This document shows positions 24,030-36,480 of a stretch of 64,000 nt of DNA, in pieces. Source of the stretch: Labia minor. Its lineage: Eukaryota; Arthropoda; Insecta; Dermaptera; Spongiphoridae. Each line of letters opens with the position of its first letter. Position 1 is the first letter of the stretch. The position numbers and the translations under genes were made by a program. The notes below the pieces were generated by a model that saw only the letters and a program-made list of their open reading frames with translations, did no database searches and was not told where the DNA came from. The stretch lies in contig OY720350.1 in assembly GCA_963082975.1 (NCBI GenBank), forward strand, positions 2,007,001-2,071,000, read 5' to 3'.

Positions 24030-24380
24030 TTGGGGGATTATAAGTGTGTGTGTGTGTGTGTATGTGTATGTATGGGAGTGGCATGGATAGAATAGTGTTG
24101 TGAGTGAGTGGGGGTGTAGCCCCGGGATTGGCCGACATGAGCCTTGAACAGGAAAGCATTATCCCTCGGGAACTTGTCCAGGCAGGGGTGAAAGAGAAGG
24201 AATAGGGGTTGGTTTGGGAAATTGCCTGTTCTTCCGGGGAAACCTGAATGAATTGGAGGGAGGAAGATAGAAATCACCCTCGCTCACCCCCCCCCCCCCA
24301 CCCCTTTCATCCTCATAACCACCCTCAGCCGATCGAATACGAAAAGGGCCAAGGCTGAGAGATTTCGGTAAGTGTGGATG
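24030..24380. promoter_or_regulatory. GC-rich island in intron 1
   Basis: About 330 bases of unusually GC-rich, non-repetitive DNA (for example CCCCGGGATTGGCCGACATG and CTTCCGGGGAAACCTGAATG) between a (TG)n tract and AT-rich DNA, interrupted by a poly-C run at 24288-24300. Frames on the minus strand across it show no known domain. Could be an enhancer or an unidentified element. Confidence 0.3.
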
Positions 24381-24567
24381 AGAATGGCAGCGATATTAAA
24401 GGGAGTAGTTTGTTATTTTGCCAATATTATCTCTCTTTTACTTATACTACCTACTTTCCTACTTATATTCATGTTTATTCCTATAGTCACAATTTATATA
24501 TAATAAAAATATACATATATAACAACGTATACACCATATATTCAATTCAATACAATTCAAAAGTAAA

Positions 24568-25744
24568 TAAGTTGACCTGTGGCCAGGTCCGAACCGACCG
24601 ACGGTTTGAAATAAATTAATTTCCAGCTACAGAAACAATTTCAAATAATTTTCATATATCAATTAATGTAATAAAAAACAGATATGGATACATAAATAAT
24701 AAATATAAACATTTTTAATTTTATTTTATTTATAATATATATGCAAGACCAGGCTGTGACGTCATGCATGGCTGGATGACGACATATAATTTTAAATCAA
24801 GAAAAAACTAATAAATATGATTTTTCTCGAGGATAAAACCAATACAAAGTGCATGATTTTCGTGGTGATATATAAAAAAATCTCCTTTGGTGTGAAAATA
24901 ACCCTTTCCTTCCTATCGTCGATCGCTAATACTACCACTTCCGGTTTCCGGAATTGCACCAAAAGTTGATCAATTCATCCCACTGATGCATTAAGTAAAT
25001 ATACCAAATTTCATCAAAATCGGTTGAGCCGTTCAGGCTGTACACATCTATACGGACGGACAGACGGACGGACGGACAGACGGACAGACATCATGCTAAA
25101 AATACTTTTTTCTGTTTAGAAAATGCATGATTCGTGGAGATATGTAAAAATCTCCACATGTGAAATTTGGTGTGAAAACAATACCTCCCTTAGGCCCGAT
25201 TCACACACAAGTGGCGTATGGCACTGGCGTGGTTCTGGCGTGGTTCTTAAGATTATGTGAGTAAATTATTTTAATTAAGAAAATTTGATCTCATAATTGG
25301 ATTTTCACGTAAGATTTTAATATATAATATATTTTTTATTATTATTTTTATAGTAGTTTAGTGTTATGCTAATTTTATATTTTATTTTTATTTTGTTTAC
25401 TTTGATTTTTTTTTAAATAAATTAATAACATTTAAAGTAGCATAAAAAAAGTAGCACAAAAAACACGTTTTTATAATTAAATGCTGGCAAAATATAAAAT
25501 TTGATTAAAAAGTTGAAATGAATAATGAAATGGTCTAGAAGTGGCGTGAAAAGTCCCTACGAGCCACCGATCGCGTCGGAGTGGAGTGGTCTTCGTGCCA
25601 TTTTCTACGCCTCCAACACGCCATATCTGTGGGTATTGAGTCATAAGCTAATGCAATTACATTAACAAACCTGTTCCACGCCAGAACCACGCCAGTGCCA
25701 TACGCCACTTGTGTGTGAATCGGGCCTTACTATCGTCGGTCGGT
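24568..25744 (-). mobile_element. HINE / DINE-1-like element, copy 2, with nested MITE
   Basis: Reverse-oriented homologue of the element at 12329-12989. It starts at TAAGTTGACCTGTGGCCAGG (terminal hairpin), continues with CGACCGACGG, a TGACGTCA-containing middle and a (GGAC)n tract at about 25054-25088, and ends at CGTCGGTCGGT (25744). The homology breaks at 25192 and resumes at 25727 because another transposon has inserted. Without that insertion and its target duplication the element would be 640 bases, close to the 661 of copy 1. Confidence 0.8.
25193..25726. mobile_element. PIF/Harbinger-type MITE nested in HINE copy 2
   Basis: A 534-base element with perfect 51-bp terminal inverted repeats beginning GGCCCGATTCACACACAAGT, flanked by a 3-bp TTA duplication (25190-25192 and 25727-25729). 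The uninterrupted order CCTCCC-TTA-CTATCG is seen in HINE copy 1, which proves the boundaries. A 3-bp TTA/TAA target and termini rich in GGCC fit PIF/Harbinger. No transposase is present. Identical inverted repeats suggest a young insertion. It inserted after the HINE. Confidence 0.8.
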
Positions 25745-26886
25745 AATAAATAAAAAATAAATATTAAAGAGAAAGAAAGAGAAAAAGATTTTGTTGAAAA
25801 ATTTGATATTTGTCTATTCAAAATTTAAAAGATAACATATTTTAATTAAATATCAACATTATTTTCTTATTTAAAATCTGTAAATTCATTTTCTATTTAT
25901 AAAATATTTTAATAATGAAATAGAATTTTCTATAGTATAAAGTACAAGTAATTCTGGACTACCTTTTAATTGATTTTTTTTATTTTACCATCTAATCACC
26001 GTATAATCCAGACCTGGTTCCTAAGTAACCACTAGAGTTAGCTAACTAGCAACAACCAAAAGAAAGAAAAAATTTTAAAGCAAAGTATTCTAGGGGAAAA
26101 TGGAAATATAATATAAAACAATTAATAAAGTTGTTTAAAATCGTATTATTGTTGTTGTTGTTGTTTCTTAATAAGGTTGAACAGAATAATATTCTCTAAT
26201 TTATTTCTAAAAAAGTATCCTTACATAGATACAATCAATTATTTAAATATTTATTTAATTAATTATAATAAATTCATTTCATTTTATCTATCATTTTTTC
26301 AATTTTTTTTCTTTTCAATTTTCTTTTAAAAATCATTATGTGAATTGAAAAAAAAAATCCATTTTAAATATTTGAAAGTTAACCTGAAACTCTTTTTTCA
26401 TTTTTTTTTCTTTTTTTATAATATATATATATATATAAGTGTGTGTGTGGTTTTCTTCTTGGCACTTGTCTCAGACTATTATTATCTATCTAAAAAATCA
26501 GTAGAGAGAAAAAGACAAAAAAAAAGTGAGAGAGAGAGAGAGAGAGAGAGTAGTTAAATTCCTTACCTGTCAATTTCGATTTTTAGTTATTTGCACCCGG
26601 GCTACGCATAAATATATTCTCCATCTCTCTCTCTCTCTCTTCTCCTTTCTAATTTTCTATCTATCCCTCCCACTTCTTTTTTTATTATTGTTATTGCTAA
26701 TGAATTATAATAAATAATTAATCACAAAATAAATAAAGGTACATCAATCAATTATCATATTGCTATTTAATGTTTAACTAAGAGTATAGATATCTTTAAA
26801 GACAATTCAATGAATATAAATATATATAATATATATATAATACAATTTATTAGATAAAGATATACTATTGTATAACTTTTATTAAG

Positions 26887-26917
<31 letters not shown>

Positions 26918-27571
26918 GATAATATATATGATATTGAATTATTATTTTTATATTATAATATTATTTAAAAATATTAAAATGCTTTTTAAGTGGTATTTGT
27001 CATTTTTTATGATTGATTGACAACCAATTTCAATTTTGTTTATCTCTATTAACTGGACATTCATCTGCTCTTTCCATAATGGATGTGGATGGACCACAAC
27101 AAACAAACTCATTCAATAGAAATAATAAAATTGAAATTTATTTTTTATTCTTATATTTGAATATTTGAATACTTAAATAATTTTATTATTTAAAATTATG
27201 TAGTTTATATTAGTACATCAATTATTATTGCTTTATTTTTTTTTAAATTAACGATTAACAATTAACGAATCAATGTGCACGAGTGTTAGGAAAATAGATT
27301 CAAGATTCTCAATTTCTAATTAAAAGAAAAAAAAAATGAACAAATGAGATAACGATCTCTACCCAAAGCTCATGCTCTTGGGATCTTTTAAAAGTTCACT
27401 CAATTGAAAAATTATTAAATTAAAAAAAAAAAAAAAAAAAAAAACATGAAGAGAAGGAAATGAATTAAGAGAAACGTTATATCAAAATTCTTGGCGTTGT
27501 TGTTTTTCACCTCCAAAAAAAAACGTTTACCATGATTTATGTGAGTTTAAAAGATAAAAGAAAAGAAACAT

Positions 27572-27610
<39 letters not shown>

Positions 27611-28000
27611 AAAATTAATTTAAATTAAAGAATCTTGCAAAGTAAGTAGGTGATTTTTTTTTATTTGGAAATTTAATTAATTAAGAGAAAATAAATATCA
27701 CCTGGGAATATAATCGTATATACGAGTATATATATATATAGCAATGTTGAAAAATATTAAAATTTTAATGATATAATTTATTATATTAATGTAAAATCCA
27801 TTTTACATAATCATCCATTTTCAATTAGAATGTAATTTTTATATATATATATATATATGTATATGAATGTCAATTTTTAATTTAATGTAAGTAAGTAAAA
27901 TTACTTTCAAATATTATTTGTTTATTAAGAAACAATTGAATAAATAAATAAATATAAATTTATTTATTATTTCACTTTCTTAATGTTATTGTTAATGTTT
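25745..28000. other. AT-rich intron with dinucleotide and (TTA)n tracts
   Basis: Includes (TTG)n at 26149-26164, (AG)n at 26526-26550, (TTA)n at 26886-26914 and (TA)n/(TG)n at 27571-27610. A mixed patch at about 27030-27110 has TGTTTAT (forkhead-type) and ACCACAAC (Runt-type). No gene. Confidence 0.55.
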
Positions 28001-28340
28001 TGTTTGTTTTTCGCAAGCACATGGTTGAAACCTCTATGTCGTATATATTCGTTTGTCTGTCTGTGTGTTTGTCTTGTTTCTCCCTCGGGAATGCCAGTTG
28101 TAATGTCCCCTGCTGATCGGACCGGTTTGACCAGGGGCAAGCAGGTGCCCACCTCCCTTTGGCTTTCGGTTCGGTTCACCCCCTCCCCCCCTCACCACCT
28201 CCCTGCCTTGTCCCGCTCAATCCCCCACCTTTCAGGCGCCCAATTTAAGGGCTTTAAGAAGAAAAAAAAAAGCAGAGAAGGCACACGACCTGAAAACAGG
28301 AAGCCCTCCCTAACCACTCTCGTATTCATAAAATGAGAGA
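28001..28340. promoter_or_regulatory. GC-rich complex island, candidate enhancer
   Basis: Non-repetitive stretch with TGATCGGACCGGTTTGACCA, GCAGGTGCCCACCTCC (two E-box/Snail-type CAGGTG/CACCTG cores) and CGGTTCGGTTCACC. Overlapping frames on both strands carry no recognisable domain. It stands out against AT-rich flanks. Confidence 0.3.
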
Positions 28341-28411
28341 TAAAGCCGACAAGATAATAATTAATAAATTATCAAAATTGAGAGAGAGAGAGAGAGACAA
28401 AACTTGATATG

Positions 28412-28443
<32 letters not shown>

Positions 28444-29817
28444 GGTGTTGTTAGGGTTGAGGTTATATATATATATATATATATATAATAACAAGGGATA
28501 GATAATATTATAACTTGAACTAACCATTAACCAGTTTCAATTTTCTTTGTATTTTTTTTTTCATTCATTTTTCAATCATAACCGACTTTCTATAAAATTG
28601 ACATTAACATTTGACATTTTAATTAATTAATGAAATAATTTTTCAAACATTCATAAGGATACAAAGTCATATTTATACAAAGCAATTGTTCATAAAATAC
28701 GAGTAGAGGTAAATATTTATTTATTTTCATCAATTTAATCTTTGAATGAATGTTTTTCTCAATGAATAACAAAAGAGGAATGAAAATTTATTTTTTCTTT
28801 TTATTATTAATTTAAATTTTTCTTAATTTCTTCTCTCTTTCTCGCTCCTTTTTCAATCTAGGATATCCATCTCATTTATTCAAGTTAATCATGAATCCAA
28901 TCAGATTCGGTACTCCATTAAACACCTTGGCTCTCTTCTCTTCGCTTAAAAGACACAACACCGCCTTCATTTATCATTAAAGATGAAGAAATCATAGACA
29001 CACACTCAACGACGACGACAGGCATACTATTATTATATACGATTTAATTAAAATTATCATTGAAAAAAAAAATAACATAACATAACATCAAGAAATGAAG
29101 AAAAATATAAAAAGTCGATTCATTTATTTTTTTTTTTTTTCTTTTAAAAATTGATTTAAAAATTTTAATCTAAAAGCCAATTAGAAACAACAACAATATA
29201 ACAATAATTAATAACTTCTATTTTCAATAATACATCATATAAGAGAGTAATAATAATAATAATAATAATTAATAATAGATAACTAATTGTTGAATTTAAT
29301 TAATTAATTTCTAGTTGTATATTTGTTTATTTATAGATTCTTTTTATGGCATTTTAAATAGATTAATAGTATATTAAATATTATAATGTATTCAAGTCTT
29401 CATTCTAGAGAAAGGAGAGAGAGAGAGAGAGAGTTGTTGTTGTTATTGTTGTTGTTGTTGTTGTGGTGGTTGTTATCTTGTTTTACTGAAATGGCTACAT
29501 CGTGTAAGTGACATGTTTAAGAGTCGATTGCATGGATGAGAGAAAAGAGAAGATGGAAAAAGAAGAAGATAAGAGAACAAGAGTGCAACAAAGTAGGAGA
29601 GAGAAAGCCAATGGAATTAAGAGATTATAATTTTTTTTTTTGTCTAGAATGTTAATGTTATTGCTACTGTTGTTGTTGCTACTGTCCTCTCCATTTATCA
29701 CATCAAATCAACAACACAACAATAAGAAAAATAAAATAATAAAACAATTTCTCGTAGCAAATAAACAAATTATTTAAATAAAATTACAAGATTTTTATTT
29801 TTATTTTTATTAGAATA

Positions 29818-29867
<50 letters not shown>

Positions 29868-30260
29868 CTGTGTATGATATTGAAATTCGAGGTGTAAGTT
29901 GATGACAATTGTCACGGGAACACTCCAAGAGAGTCCACGTCGGATAAAGGCAACGGAGATTTCGATGAGCGGTAAGGAAATATTCATGAAAATTGATTAC
30001 TAACTTTAAAGTTTAAAGGGAACCCGATTGGGAAACGACCGTTTGAAAACTAAAAATGATATAATAGATATAAGAACATTCAGAAGAAGGAAATTTTAAT
30101 TTAACTTATCAATTTAATTATTATCAATAATATAATAATAGCAATACCATATTTATATTATATTATTATATATATATATTTGTTATATTTTTTCAATGTC
30201 TACATCAACGGATTTACTATTATGAATCTATTTAATGTTAAATGGACAGATTTGCTTTGC
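28341..30260. other. Microsatellites and short mixed patches
   Basis: Holds (TTG)n/(GGT)n at about 28410-28452, (TA)n at 28465-28488, (TTG)n around 29435-29464 and (TA)n-(TG)n at 29819-29868. A mixed patch at 29885-29990 includes the palindrome GACAATTGTC and GTCCACGTCGG. The frame at 29495-29701 is a shadow of the (TTG)n region. Confidence 0.5.
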
Positions 30261-31873
30261 AGCAAGAGAAGAAAGAGAGAGAGAGAGGGAACGTTGTCGT
30301 GGCTGATCACGCGACTTACCAGTCACGCATACAAACACATTAACCACGCACAGACATTCATTCAAGATTACCTTCTCTATTACTATAGTATATATATTAT
30401 TATACTTTATATAGACTATAGAACTGACCTAACTTAATATTATTCAATTTAAAAATTTTCATATAAATATTAAATAATAATAATAATTTGAGAATAATTT
30501 CTTATCGTTAACAAGTAACATGTGATAATATTTTTGCTACTGTCTCTATACCTCTAGATAAGGAAATTATTTTAATTTTAATATTTTTTTTCTTTTTTTT
30601 CTCTACTGGTTAACTACATAAATTTCTATCTGATTTCATTTTTATTTTATTTTATTTTTTAGGTTTAAATGTTGAGTGAAAAAAGAAAAAAAAACTAGAA
30701 AAGAAGATGCTGGCTTTTAAGTGTAAACAGGTTCATTAAGAGTGTGTAAGAGTGAGAGGGTTAAGAAATGCATTAATGCAACATCATAAAGCCATTTGAA
30801 CCACCTGAGAGGAAAAAGAAATGAAGACAGGAGGAGGGCGAAAAGGTGAGGTGGGGGGAAGGGGGTTCATTAGTTGAAAACAAAAAAAAAAAATATCTTC
30901 AACACACTATTTGATAACAATCCATTTTGTTTTGTTTTGTTTTGTTTTGTATAGACATTTCAAAGAATACGAAATAAGTGTATATTATTTATTTATTTAA
31001 TTATTTATTTGCATACAATCACATCATCATCATTGCTTAATAATGATATTATTAATAAGACAATAAGACAATAGGGGATAGATTAAAAAAATCAAAAAAA
31101 AAAAAAAAACTGAATAAATAGAAGAATAATTTTAAGTTTTTGATTATTATTATAGAAATATATTGAAGGAATATACGAGTATATTACCTATATACACAAT
31201 TATTAATTTATTATAATACTAATATTTATTGTTTATTTATTAAATTTATTTTGAGTTTGTTTTTTATTTTAAAAAAATAATAATAAATAAAAATTAAAAA
31301 GGTACATATTTATAGGTATATTGATATTTATATATATTTGGTACATATATACTTTTATTATATATAAGTGTTCAAATTTTATTTATTATTATTAATTCAT
31401 TTTATATTCTATAATCGATAAATTCTAAATTTATTCTATGAATTACCGTTATATTAATAAATGTTTAATGTAAATGTATCAGTTAGTAGTTGACACTGTA
31501 AGGACAAATTTAGGAGTAAAAATTTGTTATATTCTATTTTTTATCAGATAAGATTTTGAGTTTTGGATTATATATGGTTGGTTCATTGGGAAATAATGAA
31601 ATATTTATCTGCAAACCAATGCAATTTTTTTTTTTAACATTAACATTTGAAATACCAAAAAGTTGACATGTCGAGTCTGATTCCAAAGATCCAGTAGTTG
31701 ACAGCAATTGTCTCCACTATATTAAAAATTGATTTTTTTTTTTTTTTTTTTTTAATATAAGGTATAAATTAATTGCTAATAGATAAAATGAAAAGTTTTT
31801 TAAATCAACTTGAATGGTTACTGAAAATTAATACTCGGAAGAAATGCAAATTATTTTAGAAAATTAATCATTT
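30261..31873. other. Intron with two short complex patches
   Basis: At 30285-30350, GTCGTGGCTGATCACGCG and CCAGTCACGCATACAAAC are mixed sequence. At 30770-30835, GCATTAATGCAACATCATAA and TTTGAACCACCTGAG follow. The rest is AT-rich with (TTTTG)n at 30928-30950 and poly-A/T runs. Confidence 0.45.
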
Positions 31874-32290
31874 TTATTTTTTCATCAGTGTAGGTACTTC
31901 ACAAATGTAAATTCTCTTTCTTTTAGAAGAAGAAAAATTCTCGACATCAATATCATTATTTTCATCATTATCTTCTTTTTGCTCTCATTTTAAATTAAAA
32001 CTATATAAAAATTTCCTCCATTTTTTTTTTGATGAAAAGACTTTGATTATATTGAACAATGATTTGAACAATATTTGTTGATGTCGATTGTCTTGTGAAT
32101 AATCCCTAAATTCGTTAGTGGGGCATCATTTTTCAAACTTTTTCTCAAAACATTTTTTAAGGTTGCCAAGAATGGCAAGAAGTTAGTAAAAAGTAGTTTG
32201 TTCTGGGATTTGAAGAAGATTATTGTTCAATAGAAATTCAAAAAAATGTTGACGTTGTTTAATCTGCAAGCAAAACTCTTTTGTGATCAT
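31874..32290 (-). pseudogene. Possible decayed coding sequence, unidentified
   Basis: The minus frame from ATG at 32290 reads MITKEFCLQIKQRQHFFEFL, then ILGNLKKCFEKKFEK, later EQKEDNDENNDIDVENFSSS and KRKRIYICEVPTLMKK before a final stop: 139 codons with only three internal stops (TAA, TGA, TGA). That is fewer than the surrounding AT-rich DNA usually gives, and residue use looks protein-like with an acidic then basic tail. I do not recognise a family. Chance cannot be excluded. Confidence 0.2.
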
Positions 32291-33313
32291 TCATCTTCAT
32301 CTTCATCTTGTAATCATTGTCTACGAATGGAGCAGATACTACTACGTATTCTACGTACCTACCCAGTAATTGATATTGATTATTACTATCTTCTAGGTAT
32401 CTAGATAATAGAGGAACACTCCATTAATAATATTTGATATTAAATATTATAATATTATTATTAAAGAACTTCTCCTTAACAATACAAAGGACAAAATTTG
32501 AAAATAAACACTTGTTGGATACTAGTAGTATATGGTCAAAATGGTGGCTATCCTGAACTACTGAATTACAACTTCCATTTAATCATATCTTCATTTTAAA
32601 GTTTCGAGAAATAGAACAATTATTATCCATTAGTAAAAATACAAATGTTCACCACTGATACATTTACCCTAATTAACATTAACAAAAAAAAAAAAAAAAA
32701 CGAATTTTTAAAAATATAGTAATAGAAAATTTTTATTGATAAAATTGTTTTTTTTTTTTTTTTAATTTTTTAATTTTTTAAAGAATTGTATGAGGTCTTC
32801 TTTTAGTTGACAAGACAAATTAAATAGAATGTTGAGTGAATTCATCATCAGGTTGATGATTTTTTAATTGCAAATTAGAGAGAAAACATATTTGAGATTT
32901 GAGACCTCCCAAGTGACAGATACATTAATAAAAAATCAAAAAAAATATTATTTCAAATTAATTCTATTTTAATATTTAATAATTTTTTTTTTTTAAATTT
33001 CAAAAATTTTAAAATATTCAATTTAATTAATCAAAAATTATTTTTTTGGTTTATTTTAATTGAACAATCATATAAGAATAAAATTATTAAAATTTTAATT
33101 TTTTCCAAAAAAATTTTTTTTTAGGAATAATTAATAATTAATTTTCATTTGTTTCCAGAAGGTTTGATTTATTTATTTATATATTTATTTTTGTTTTAAA
33201 CTTTTATCAAAATTTTTTCAGCATAAAAATTTAGTTTTTTTTTGGGATTAAAGTTTAATTTGTGTTGTATATTGTAGTAGATTATAAAACATTCTATTTA
33301 ATTCATATGAGAA

Positions 33314-33353
<40 letters not shown>

Positions 33354-33893
33354 TTTAAGAAGACAGATGAAAGGAATAAAGAGTGGGGGTTGGATAATAG
33401 AGAGAAAAGAAGCGTATAATATTTTATTAATTATTACTACTCTATAATTACGAAACGCATAAAATATCAAACTGGCTAATGTATAAAACATTAATGACAT
33501 TTTAATTAAAGTATAAGGTCAGAGAATGAATGAAAGAGAGAGAGAGAGAGAGATCAAAAATTATACTACACCCTTTCCCTTTCCCTTTCCCTTCTTTCCT
33601 TTTTCTCTTTCTCTCCTTCTTCTTCATTTAATCATACAAAGAATGCATATAATATATAAATATAAATTATGATAGAGATTATGAAAAAAATTATTTTTCT
33701 TTATTCATCACATCACAAATATCCTAGTATAAGTGGTACACATAGATATTCGTACGAGTAAGTATATTATTATATATAACTCTACTATAAACAATATTAG
33801 AAAGAATTTTAACTCTTGGAAATGTTTTTTTTCTTAATATTTTATAGACATTAGTTTTATATATCATATATATATATAGAATTATAATAATCT

Positions 33894-33931
<38 letters not shown>

Positions 33932-34290
33932 TGTTATATGGATAATGTTGATTGAATTTTAATGAAGATCATTTCACCACTCAAATTTTTATATTCTCTA
34001 ATTTAATTAAACAAAAAAAAAAAAAAAATCCTAATAAAATATTTTTCTCATAATATTAAAGTTTTCAATAATATATAAAGTATTAATATAACTCTGTAGT
34101 AATCAAATACCAATGTAATTTAAAACAAATATTTGAAAAAAAAATTACAAAGTAAACAAAGAAAAAAATAAAATAAAGCGTTATTGTTCATATTATTTAA
34201 CATAGGATATTCTATCAAAAAACAAACTTCTGTGTTGGCAACTTATTTTTTATTTTTTTATTTTTTTTTATTTTATAAAAGCGCGAAAAA
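32291..34290. other. AT-rich intron, (TTA)n and (CT)n tracts
   Basis: (TTA)n tracts at 33316-33350 and 33895-33930, and a (CCCTTT)n run at 33571-33592. Nothing gene-like; the frame at 33262-33447 is the (TTA)n tract read as Tyr. Confidence 0.6.
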
Positions 34291-34620
34291 ATTCCTCATA
34301 GGAATGATATAATAATATGTTAGGTGTTGTTCAGTATAGTGTGGTGGACTTTTATTTACCGGCTAAAATGCCTGCCAAAATAAAAAAATTCCACCAGGAA
34401 TTGCCTTGTCAAGTGGTAAAAGTGAGATTAATTGTCTTATGTCCGTCCGTCTTCTTCTCGTATATGAAAAGCTCCCTGCACTGTTCCCATTTTATCCCGT
34501 TTTCCAGTGTCCTTTAATCTTATCCCCAGTTTCGATTCTGCATCTCCTCTAATCTTCTTCTTCCAGAAAATTCACCAAAGTGATTCGGTGTGTCTGTCTA
34601 CTCTCTCTCTGTCCTACAGA
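34291..34620. promoter_or_regulatory. Complex island, candidate conserved non-coding element
   Basis: Mixed sequence: GCGCGAAAAAATTCCTCATA, TTATTTACCGGCTAAAATGC, AATTCCACCAGGAATTGCCT, then a pyrimidine-rich stretch. No frame has family similarity. It is one of the longer non-repetitive patches of intron 1. Confidence 0.25.
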
Positions 34621-35159
34621 TAAGATAAGACAATCATCATTCTGTACTCTACGTATATTTTAGGTATAAGTATCAAAACAAACAAAATATTGATAATCAA
34701 ATGAGTGATCTCAACTGATTGATCAAGATTCAAGATAGAAGAATTGGTCCACAGGTCCAGGACTTCCCTGGTGATACATATAAAATGAACGAGTTAAACA
34801 CCGAATGCCTCTCCGAGTACTCTTCCCATTCCTTACTGTACTCTGTACTCGTCAACAATTTACACTCCACTTTGGTAACTATCTTCCTCTATCAATGATT
34901 TGTCCATTGTGACTGTCAGATATTTTACAGACTTTTCTGCAGGAATTTTAGTCCTGATCATCATCATCATCATCATCACGGTCAGTTCGTTTATAGGTTT
35001 ACGTCCATTCAGTGATATTATTTACATTGTGCAAAAAATAAATTTAAAAGTGATTCGTTTTGTAACTGAGAACCCAAAAGTAAAAAAAACAAAAAACATC
35101 TGTTAATTACGTATAAATATAGTCTAAACGTTATGAATAAATAAATAATTTATTTTGTC

Positions 35160-35231
35160 AAATTTTGCCACCAAGTGCCCCCCCCCTCTCTGTCTCTCTC
35201 TCTCAACATGATAGATCACGCTACGCCACTG
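35160..35231. mobile_element. Fragment ending in a CAGTGGCGTAGCGTG-type terminus
   Basis: The minus strand begins CAGTGGCGTAGCGTGATC and continues into a (GA)n tract, poly-G and CACTTGGTGGCAAAATTTG. This GC-rich terminus resembles DNA-transposon ends such as hAT. No partner end or target duplication was found. Extents are approximate. Confidence 0.35.
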
Positions 35232-36149
35232 TATATAATAGTGTAGAGTAGTAAAAGTCTATCAAAAATTAAAAAAAAAACAAAAAATAAAAATTTAATT
35301 ATTTTTTTTATTTATCAATTAACTAATTTATTTTTTGTCTTAATGCAAAAAGATCCCATGTTTTCATATTTTTCCAACCGTTTCGAAATTTTTTTTTTAA
35401 ATTCCGATTCTTATATAAGGTTATTTTTTTTGTTTTGTTTTGTTGTGATGATTTTAACCAAGAAGTCTGGGAAAATTTTCATTTTCATAAATAAATAAAT
35501 AAATTATTGTTTGATAGAATTCTATATAAAACGTATATATAATTATTATTATTTTTTCTTTTCTTTTTTTTAATTCAGATTTATATACGAATATTATATG
35601 TATACTTAAATAAACATAGACATGAATAAAATCTTTCTATTTAATAAATAAATGTAATTTAATTATTATTCCAAAAATGACGATTGAAATGGAGAGAGGG
35701 AAGAGAATAAAACAAAGAAAAGAAGAACAAAACAAAAAAAAAAAGACCAAAAATTGTAGATTTTTTTTTGTTAATTTGAAGAAATTTAAAAAAAAAAAAA
35801 AAAAAAAAAATACGGCTAACAGTGACGAGAAACACGGTTTATGAGCCCCTACTATAAAATCAACCAAAGATAATAACAAACAATAGCCCAAGGTGAGAAC
35901 CCTTTCGACAGGTATATCATCTATCTATAATTTTCACACACACTCTTCTGGAAATCAATTAAAGAAAATAAAAAAAAAAAAAGAACTAAAATTAAAATAT
36001 ATTAGAATTAGAATATACGAGCATCTAGGATGAATTAAAAGTTGGAATCGTTAAAAGATTTTATAGTGGTGATGTGGTGGTAATAGAGAGGGGGGAGGGG
36101 GGAGGGAGGGAGGGGGATTGTGAAAGAATTCCAAAGTTTTTATATACTT

Positions 36150-36480
36150 ATGATCGTTGAATTCATTTGGGACAAAAATATTCGAATCCAATTGGTACAG
36201 GTATAATAATAATTTTATTAATTATATTATTAGGATTTCGAAGGCGCCTGGCAAAGGAATTTCTTTAGCTGGTGTCTTTGGAACGAAGTTCACCCACACT
36301 CTCTCCGGGATCGAAATTGGGAAGCTACTTGATAAAAAGTAGCGCCTCCGATCAAGAAAATCAAGGTAAAGGTTGATAGGACCCGTTCTACTGATCATAG
36401 GACACCTCATCGTTGACATAACCAACACTTGATAGGCGTTGTTCTTGTGTAGGACAAACAAAAGTCAGAGGTTTTTATTG
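36150..36480. other. Unexplained complex island
   Basis: About 330 bases of evenly mixed sequence, for example TTTCGAAGGCGCCTGGCAAA and CTCTCCGGGATCGAAATTGG, giving an open stretch on each strand (plus: APGKGISLAGVFGTKFTHTL; minus: MRCPMISRTGPINLYLDFLD). I recognise neither product. It may be a transposon scrap or a conserved non-coding block. Confidence 0.3.

Noticed and set aside
30928-30950. Short regularly repeated units that might suggest a CRISPR-like array
   Set aside because: They are simple tandem repeats such as (TTTTG)n without spacers, in a eukaryotic genome.
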